A stretch of 64,000 nt of DNA from Clostridium thermarum (GTDB lineage: Bacteria; Bacillota; Clostridia; Clostridiales; Clostridiaceae): NCBI RefSeq assembly GCF_006351925.1, contig NZ_CP040924.1, positions 924,501 through 988,500 of the forward strand, read 5' to 3'. The translations under genes were made by a program, and so were the position numbers. The notes below the pieces were generated by a model. The model worked only from the letters and a program-made list of their open reading frames with translations. It was not told where the DNA came from and made no database searches. Shown piece after piece: positions 57,824 through 64,000 of this stretch. Position 1 is the first letter of the stretch. Every line of letters starts with the position of its first letter.

Positions 57824-59047
57824 ATGAAAGTTATTCAAATAAACACGCAAGATATAGGTGGAGGTGCAGAAAAAGTAGCCTACCAAATCACAAATGAATT
57901 AAGTAAAAAAGGGATTCAGTGTAATTTACTAGTTGGTAAAAAAATAGGTAATAATGATAACTGCTACGATTTGAAATTAAGTTTTTTTGAGAGAGCATAT
58001 TCAAAAGCTATACGAGAGATATTTAGTTTACAGGGATCATTTTCTCACTCTGTTTCTAAAAGAGTATTAGATAAAGTTAAGAATTATGATATTGTAAATT
58101 ATCATAATTTACATGGCAATTATTTTAATATAAAAGACGTAAAAAGAATTGCTGAGGAGATTCCTACTGTATGGACGCTCCATGATATGTGGGCTTTTAC
58201 TGGCAGATGCTCATTTGCATATGATTGTGATGGATGGATATATAATTGTGGTAAATGTGGAGATAAACTGAAAAATCACCCGAGTATGAACTTTGATAAT
58301 TCAAGATATGTGCTTAATTTGAAAAAAAAGAATTTTACAAATAAAAATATTCATATAGTTACTCCCTCTAAGTGGCTTAAAAATCTAGCTGAAAAGTCTA
58401 TTTTGAAGGATTTAGATATCAGAACTATCCATAATGGTGTAGATATAGATACTTTTATATATAATAATAAAAGTGAATTAAGAAATAAATATGGTTTAGA
58501 TATAAATAAAAAATATATTCTTTTTATATCAGCTGATATAAATGATCCTAGAAAAGGATTTCGACATTTAGTGAATGTATTAAATAAGTTAAAGAATAAG
58601 CAAAATATCGTATTATTAGTAGCAGGGAAATTGTTTGATGAAAGTCAATTAGAAAATGAATTTATGATACGCCAATTTGGATATATTACCGATGAAAAAG
58701 ATTTAAATGAAATATATTCTTTAGCAGACATATTTGTTATGCCAACTCTATCAGAAAATTTCCCATGTACAATTATAGAGTGTATGGCTTCTGGTACGCC
58801 AGTAGTAAGTTTTAATGTAGGTGGGATTAGTGAACAGATAACTGATGAAACCGGATGGTTAGTTGAAAAGGGTAACGAAAAAGAGTTACAGAGCGTAATT
58901 GAAAGAGCATTAAATGATGATAAAATGCTGAAAAATTACTCAATAAATGCCAGAAATCGAGTCGTTGAGAAGTTTTCATTACAAACATGTGTAGATAATT
59001 ATTTTAATTTATATAAAGAAATTCTAAGTGATCAATACTTAATTTAA
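57824..59047 (+). CDS. glycosyltransferase family 4
   Basis: This 407-residue GT-B enzyme has an N-terminal acceptor domain (INTQDIGGGAEKVAYQITNEL, and NYHNLHGNYFNIKDV with TVWTLHDMWAFTGRC, as in WcaC-like enzymes) and a C-terminal donor domain (DPRKGFRHLVNVLNKL, MPTLSENFPCTIIECMASGTPVVSFNVGGISEQI, with the EX7E acidic pair). A cluster of Cys (CDGWIYNCGKCGDK, about 140-155) is common in this subgroup. ATG 57824 has GGTGATAG before it. It is the last gene before the nested IS block. Confidence 0.92.
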   Translation: MKVIQINTQDIGGGAEKVAYQITNELSKKGIQCNLLVGKKIGNNDNCYDLKLSFFERAYSKAIREIFSLQGSFSHSVSKRVLDKVKNYDIVNYHNLHGNYFNIKDVKRIAEEIPTVWTLHDMWAFTGRCSFAYDCDGWIYNCGKCGDKLKNHPSMNFDNSRYVLNLKKKNFTNKNIHIVTPSKWLKNLAEKSILKDLDIRTIHNGVDIDTFIYNNKSELRNKYGLDINKKYILFISADINDPRKGFRHLVNVLNKLKNKQNIVLLVAGKLFDESQLENEFMIRQFGYITDEKDLNEIYSLADIFVMPTLSENFPCTIIECMASGTPVVSFNVGGISEQITDETGWLVEKGNEKELQSVIERALNDDKMLKNYSINARNRVVEKFSLQTCVDNYFNLYKEILSDQYLI

Positions 59048-59222
59048 CATAACATGATTTGAAAGCTCTTCGTATGATTAAAAGTTATTCTACGAAATTA
59101 TTTATCCTATAGATATGAGCATAATTAAATAAAAAATAGAACAACAAAAGTTAAATTATTACAATTTTTACTAAGCGTAGCCTAACTATCTAAAATGGAA
59201 CTTAAATTGAAATGAGAGAAAC

Positions 59223-59244
59223 AAAAAAAGGGTAGACTATCCCC
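59223..59244 (-). terminator. terminator of the outer transposase
   Basis: On minus, a short stem with one bulge (GGGATAG / CTACCC) is followed by seven T residues, ~40 nt beyond the broken transposase stop. Confidence 0.5.
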
Positions 59245-60214
59245 TTGGTGAAATGGATGCTTAAAAATTTTGATATAACTTAGTTTAAGCTGTTCTTTTT
59301 AATCCCGATAGGGATTTGTATTTATCAACACAACCAGATTTTATAGCAGCAATTGCAATAGTTAAAAGGCAAATATGTCCCATTGTATTTAAATTAGTAA
59401 CAGAGTTAATATTTCTAACATAAGCTTGCTCGGTATTTAGATTCTTCCACCTAGAATTGTATCTTTCAGACTCAGTTCTAAGGCTGTATATTTTTTTAAA
59501 AAATATAGAATCACGATTTATAGAGGATCTATAGTCAGTTCCGATGCTTATGTATTTTACACAACCTCTGTTCTTCTTACCATTAAAGAATTTTTCGTGT
59601 TTACATGGACATAAAGAATCATCTTTAGAAGTCCTAAACGGACAGCAAAACTTTTGTTTAATATATGAATCAAAATATTGTTTGCCATCTTTATGCATTG
59701 CTAATCCGGCATCGCATATTACATTGCCTGTTGATGTTAAGTTTTTAGGTTTTGACCCACGTTTATTTAATGCAATGAAGGCATGGCCTTTAAGGGTATT
59801 ACGAATAAAATCATGATTTTGCTTTGAGTCATAACCTTTATCAGCAATAATATAACTACCTTTTAGTGGAAACCACTCATTGGTATCAGAAAGTATTTCT
59901 GTAAAGTTAGAAATTTCATTAACATCAGCGGTTGTAGTAAATTCAGCAATTGGGAGACCGGAGATAGCATCACAAATAACATGATTTTTATATCCCCAGT
60001 AAAATTCACATTTTTTCTTTGAATTATTGGGTTTATCTTAGAAAACTTGAACATTCATAGAGTTATTAGCAGTATGAACACCTAATTGAGTAAATTTCAT
60101 ATTTTATAATCATTGATTTTACTAACTTTTTTATTATTCAAAAAGGAAATTCACCCCAAAATGTCGAATATTTAAGTATCACCAAAAATACACAACAAAG
60201 AGGAGTGAATACTT

Positions 60215-61441
60215 ATGTATATTCGACAAGAATGCCTATTTTCCTTTGAAGAAATAATAAAATTACAACCTAAAACTAGGCTTGAATTAATTCTAGCCCA
60301 ACTAGATTTTTCAAATGTATTAAATGGTTTAGCCCAGCTACACGCTACGCGTGGCCCGAAAGGGCATAATGAGCTAGCACTATTGTATGCTTTAGTTGCT
60401 ATGCAAGTTGAAAAAATTAAATATTTTAATAAGTTAGTCGATAGACTTAAGACTGATCCTATATTTAGGTATAATTGTGGTTTTAACATTTTAGAGAAAA
60501 CACCTTCAGCATCAACCTTTAGTAGATTTTTAACTAAGCTATCCAAAATACCTTCATTGGAATATGACTTCGATTGTTTAGTTAAAAAGGCCATTAGTAT
60601 AGGAATTGTTGATGGTTCAAATGTAGCAATCGATTCTACTAAAATTGATTCTTTTGAAAAAGCTAGACCTAAATCCAAACTTAAGAATGATGCTGTTTCT
60701 CCAAACTGGGGAGCTAAGAACGATACTGATGGTAATAAAATACGTTGGTTCGGATTTAAGCTTCACATACTGGCAGATTGCAAGAGTGAACTACCCTTAA
60801 GCATATTGCTATCTCCCGCTAGTTATAGTGATGGAGATTTAGCTATTCCGCTGATAAAAAAGTTCATCACCAACTACTCTGGAGTTTTGAGTCCTAAGCA
60901 TTTTATTATGGATAAAGGTTATGATTTTCAAAAGATTTATGATTATGTTACTCACGATGTTAAAGCACAACCAATTATAGCTTACAATCCTAGGGCACAG
61001 TATGCTCCACCAGAAGGATTTAATGAGAAGTTTGAACCCATATGCTCAATGGGATATCCATTAACTTACTGGGGAAAAGATGGTGACTACCTTAAATTTA
61101 GATGTCCCCAAGCAACCGGTAAGGTTAATTGTCCATTTGGAACAAAGCATTGTAGCAATTCAAACTATGGATTTTGCCTAAAGGTAAACTATAAAGAGAA
61201 TAATAGGTATTACTCTTATCCTCTTAGGAGCAGTGAAGATTGGCAAAAACTCTATAATCAACGCACCTCTATCGAGAGGTGTAACTCAAGATTGAAAGAG
61301 TACCTAAATGTTAATAATCTGCGTTCAGCAGGTATTAGAAAAGCAAAAGTTGTAGCTCTACTAAACTGTATGGCTTTAGTAGCAGGCACTATTGCTGTTA
61401 ATCAGAAGTCTAACGACTTAAATTTAAAGCAAGCAGGATAA
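60215..61441 (+). CDS. IS1182/IS5-like DDE transposase
   Basis: This 408-residue transposase of the nested element is intact. It has an N-terminal helical DNA-binding domain with PSASTFSRFLTKLSK and a DDE core: VAIDSTKID (first Asp), FIMDKGYDF (second Asp) and YNQRTSIERCNSRLKEYLN (Glu). An internal Cys-containing insertion (CPQATGKVNCPFGTKHC) is typical of this group. AGGAG precedes the ATG. Its length and the 4-bp target duplication fit the IS1182 family. Confidence 0.85.
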   Translation: MYIRQECLFSFEEIIKLQPKTRLELILAQLDFSNVLNGLAQLHATRGPKGHNELALLYALVAMQVEKIKYFNKLVDRLKTDPIFRYNCGFNILEKTPSASTFSRFLTKLSKIPSLEYDFDCLVKKAISIGIVDGSNVAIDSTKIDSFEKARPKSKLKNDAVSPNWGAKNDTDGNKIRWFGFKLHILADCKSELPLSILLSPASYSDGDLAIPLIKKFITNYSGVLSPKHFIMDKGYDFQKIYDYVTHDVKAQPIIAYNPRAQYAPPEGFNEKFEPICSMGYPLTYWGKDGDYLKFRCPQATGKVNCPFGTKHCSNSNYGFCLKVNYKENNRYYSYPLRSSEDWQKLYNQRTSIERCNSRLKEYLNVNNLRSAGIRKAKVVALLNCMALVAGTIAVNQKSNDLNLKQAG

Positions 61442-61473
61442 ATTTATTAGTTTTAAAAGTTATCCACAGGTGC

Positions 61474-61505
61474 AATAGCACCTTGGCTTTGCTATTATCT
61501 TTTTC
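61474..61505 (+). terminator. terminator inside the nested IS
   Basis: AATAGCA (61474-61480) pairs with TGCTATT (61490-61496), followed by a T-rich stretch. Confidence 0.55.
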
Positions 61506-62190
61506 TGAACAAAATAGTTAATTATTAACAAAAAGTAATGATTTTTAAATATAATTGAGGAAGTTTAATTGTGCAATTTCCTCAATTTACAATCTTTATC
61601 AGAAGAAGGATGATTATTTTTAGAAAATTTGTTATTTGCGAAGCATTTAGGATTATTAAATTTAGTATTAGCCTTAACAGGAGTGGCATCAACTGATATA
61701 AAGTTGTTGTCAATAAAACCAAGTTCTTTAAGAATATTAACTTGGTGTTTCATGACTTCTTTAAGATAAGAATTAGATAAATTTTTTATAAATCTCTGAA
61801 AAACCGAGTATGAAGGTAAAGGTTTAAAAATATTGAAACCGCAAAGCTGAGCAATTATTAGATTATTTTCTAGAAAATCTTTAAGGTCAGTAATTTGGGC
61901 AAATTTTTCACATTTCATGACAATGAAAGCTCTAAAAAGAGCATGACGTGAAAACCCAGTAGGACCATATTTTGAAGGTACCCTATCGGGTAATGAAGAT
62001 AAATCAAGATTATCGAAGATTTTTGTATAAAAATTGATAAGCTTTTGAGAAGTAAAAAGTTCAATTATGTTAAAGATTTCTTGACGTTGGTACATAGAGA
62101 TTTCCTCCTTATTGTTTTTATATTATGTGTGGTTATATAGTATAATTCGACAAAAAGTGAGGAAATCCTATGACATATATTTGAGTGATA

Positions 62191-62215
62191 AAAAAAAATT
62201 AGCCCTTACGGGCTA
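62191..62215 (-). terminator. hairpin upstream of the outer transposase
   Basis: TAGCCC and GGGCTA pair around TTAC; on minus the stem is followed by nine T residues. It would stop transcription entering the outer IS from the capsule polymerase side. Confidence 0.65.
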
Positions 62216-62275
62216 GTAATATCAAGGCATTAGAATTATGCTCAAGGCTATTATCCTACACTAATGAGGTGATTT

Positions 62276-63463
62276 ATGAAAAAAATTCGAGATATTATAA
62301 ACGTTATATTTTTATTTTTTATATCAGGTGGATTTTATTCATCTTCAAATATTGCTCTTATAGGGATATCGTTTGCTAACATCATAATTCTATTAGTTAG
62401 TTTTTTAAATATCAAAAGAGCTAAGTTTGATTTTTTATCTTGTAAATATATAATTACGTTTATAATCTATATATTTTTATCGTGTACATGGGCATATGAT
62501 TCAAGAAATACATTAATCAATGCATTTATATTTACTGGAACTGTAGCATATAGCTTGAATATGTTTTTTTATTATGATGAATGTGAATTTATAAGATATA
62601 TGAGCTTTTTTAATCTTTCTTCTGCCATTTTATCTATTTTTCTAGTAATATTTTTACCAGATATAGGAACTTATTATGATGATAGATTCTTTAATTGGAG
62701 AGGTTATTTCGCACTAAAAAATGGTTTCGGAAGAACTATGGCATTAGGTTATGTTTTTTCGCTACTAAATTTTATATCTGAAAAGTCTAAATTTAGAAAG
62801 TTGACCGCATTATTAGCAATGGCATTAGCTGTTCTTTGTGTTTCCAAGAGTAATAGCTCAACATCTCTTGTTATTTTACTTATTTCTACTGTAGCAATAT
62901 TAAGCTATAAATTTATCAATGCATATATTATAATTATTGGTACTTTTATAAGTGGGATTATTTTTTATATTTTATTTTTTTTACAAAATAATGAATGGTT
63001 CGGGTCAATTGCATCTCAGTTACTACAGTACTTTAATAGAGATATAACATTAACTGGGAGAACAGGAATCTGGAATTTCTCTATAGAAGCTATGAAGTTG
63101 AAACCATTACTTGGGTATGGGTATCATGGATTTTGGTATAATAATCCTTACTCGTATTATTTTAGTATGGCTAATGAGTTTATGATTGGTCATTCACATA
63201 ATGGATATATTGACCTTCTATTGGATTTGGGCGTTATTGGAACTATAGTATTCTTTATTATGATAATTAACTATGTTATTAAATGTTTAGCGTATTATAA
63301 AATTAAAAAGCATATTAATGCATATTTCTATGTATTTTTCATTTGCCTATACATTATTATTAATTTTATTGAGGGTGAATTTTTGAGAAGTAATTCAATA
63401 TTTATGGTTTCATTTGTCTGTTTAAATTATTATCTTTTACAGTTAAAAAAGTCAATAAAGTAA
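62276..63463 (+). CDS. O-antigen ligase/polymerase-like membrane protein (Wzy)
   Basis: This 395-residue protein has about 11 membrane segments and one larger outside loop (about 265-320) holding TLTGRTGIWNFSIEAMKLKPLLGYGYHGFW and HSHNGYIDLLLDLGVIG. These are the signature of the Wzy_C / O-antigen ligase superfamily, with the conserved Arg and His. In a Wzx/Wzy-type capsule cluster it would polymerise flipped repeat units. GAGGTG precedes the ATG. It is cut off from the other capsule genes by the nested IS block, so it may now depend on its own promoter. Confidence 0.88.
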   Translation: MKKIRDIINVIFLFFISGGFYSSSNIALIGISFANIIILLVSFLNIKRAKFDFLSCKYIITFIIYIFLSCTWAYDSRNTLINAFIFTGTVAYSLNMFFYYDECEFIRYMSFFNLSSAILSIFLVIFLPDIGTYYDDRFFNWRGYFALKNGFGRTMALGYVFSLLNFISEKSKFRKLTALLAMALAVLCVSKSNSSTSLVILLISTVAILSYKFINAYIIIIGTFISGIIFYILFFLQNNEWFGSIASQLLQYFNRDITLTGRTGIWNFSIEAMKLKPLLGYGYHGFWYNNPYSYYFSMANEFMIGHSHNGYIDLLLDLGVIGTIVFFIMIINYVIKCLAYYKIKKHINAYFYVFFICLYIIINFIEGEFLRSNSIFMVSFVCLNYYLLQLKKSIK

Positions 63464-63537
63464 CTTTTATTCTGCAATTTAAAATGTTAGTTTTCAAGTT
63501 GTTGATTACTTTAACTCTATAGTATACTATATCCAAT

Positions 63538-63557
63538 AAAAAAGGATAGACGTATCC
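63538..63557 (-). terminator. terminator of the third transposase
   Basis: GGATA and TATCC pair around four bases; on minus the stem is followed by T residues, ~20 nt past the transposase stop. Confidence 0.6.
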
Positions 63558-63575
63558 TGTGAGTAGTTGAATTTT

Positions 63576-64000
63576 TTAAGAAGTTAGCTTAAGTTTATTA
63601 AGTAGCATCTCAAGCGGAACATTTTTCTTTGCCTGACTGTAAATATAGTAAACAAACATTTTGAATGAGTTTCCTCTTAGTTCTCTCAAAGCATCAACGA
63701 GAGTAGCTTCACTACTAAGTATTTGTAACCTGTATATTTCCAGAAAATTAAGGGTTAAAAACACAAGTAGGAAGTATCTTTTAATGTAAAGTATGATTCA
63801 AACTTTGTATTCATCAAAAACTAGGTTACTTTTCGGATATTTATAGTTTGTTTCTATACTCCATCTGTTTTTATAGTAGGATATTACTGCTTCAGCATTT
63901 AACTCAACATCTGTAGATAGTAGATACATAGGATCCTTGAAATCATCACCGTCTCTCTCATAACATATAACAATCAAGGCATTTACAAAGTTGATAACGG
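63576..64000 (-). pseudogene. C-terminal part of an IS4-superfamily transposase with a nonsense codon
   Basis: Reading minus from the right edge, the frame gives DPMYLLSTDVELNAEAVISYYKNRWSIETNYKY, the typical Glu-containing C-terminal core of DDE transposases. It meets a TGA (63798-63800) after FDEYKV and continues to LLNKLKLTS-stop at 63576. The N-terminal part lies outside the window. The TGA could be a CGA change (Arg expected). The element is probably inactive. Confidence 0.7.

Larger units (their letters stand above)
60088..61583 (+). mobile_element. intact IS1182-like element nested in another transposase, AATT duplication
   Basis: Ends are GAGTAAATTTCAT on the left (60088) and, read inwards on minus, GAGGAAATTGCAC on the right (61583), an imperfect inverted repeat. 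AATT stands directly outside both ends (60084-60087 and 61584-61587). Length 1496 bp. The outer gene is restored in frame when the element and one AATT are removed, so both ends are fixed precisely. Confidence 0.88.
59285..62095 (-). pseudogene. IS1182-like transposase, split by a nested IS and carrying a nonsense codon
   Basis: The N-terminal part lies at 61584-62095 (MYQRQEIFNIIELFTSQKL, ending KDCKL) and the C-terminal part at 59285-60087 (GVHTANNSMNVQVF onward to GLKRTA). Removing 60088-61583 together with one AATT copy joins TGTAAATT to AGGTGTT in frame as CKLGVHTANN, which proves the two parts were one gene of about 435 codons. A TAA (60038-60040) follows QVF, where DKPNNSKKKCEFYWGYKNH continues, so the gene was also broken by a nonsense change. 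Confidence 0.9.

Overview
The window looks like chromosome of a low-GC, Gram-positive, probably spore-forming clostridium. Pointers are AT-rich DNA, strong GGAGG-type ribosome sites with several TTG and GTG starts, and Firmicute gene sets: a YtrA-type GntR/ABC operon, YceG/TelA, an OpuC-type osmoprotectant importer, LytR-CpsA-Psr, and a protein with a dockerin-like tail. No rRNA, tRNA, CRISPR array or phage module was seen.

Layout. 1-11.5 kb: the tail of a GH94 phosphorylase, a cupin protein, a secreted amidase with a membrane partner, a Lon-family protease, a histidine phosphatase, a dead IS1595-type element, dapF, and a membrane-anchored MutS-like ATPase. 11.5-18.2 kb: two tandem MFS transporters, threonine ammonia-lyase, and a DUF2975 / small HTH / DUF4173 operon behind a repeated AT-rich site. 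18.6-30.3 kb: a small membrane protein, the yceG-telA pair, a REP-associated tyrosine transposase (RAYT), a GH2 beta-galactosidase, a glycerophosphodiesterase, a Suv3-like helicase and a zinc-ribbon protein. 30.3-36.4 kb: a GntR/ABC operon with a perfect 17-bp-arm palindrome, then a BusR-like regulator next to an osmoprotectant importer. 36.7-46.4 kb: a sensor kinase, surE, a response-regulator diguanylate cyclase, a Peptidase_G2-like protein, a beta-propeller lectin-like protein and a large secreted hydrolase. 46.4-64 kb: an LCP protein and a capsule/exopolysaccharide cluster (acetyltransferase, initiating sugar transferase, broken ugd, gmd, fcl, flippase, glycosyltransferases, pyruvyltransferase-like protein, polymerase), with strongly AT-rich coding from 49.3 kb and insertion sequences throughout.

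The most striking unexplained feature is a 17-bp dispersed repeat, GGGGACGGTTCACAACT. There are 18 copies, all between 11.5 and 43.1 kb, in both orientations, often paired, mostly hugging gene 3' ends. A RAYT gene lies in the middle, flanked by copies on both sides, one of them a 58-nt palindrome. Two copies sit in frame inside a beta-propeller gene, exactly 66 bp apart, and others supply the last codons or stop codon of genes. This looks like an active or recently active REP/RAYT system.

The capsule cluster is decaying or in flux. ugd carries a homopolymer frameshift and two adjacent in-frame stops, an IS separates gmd from fcl, and an intact IS (4-bp AATT duplication) sits inside an already broken transposase between two capsule genes. 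The set fits a fucose-containing polymer attached by the LCP protein, with UDP-glucuronate supply doubtful.
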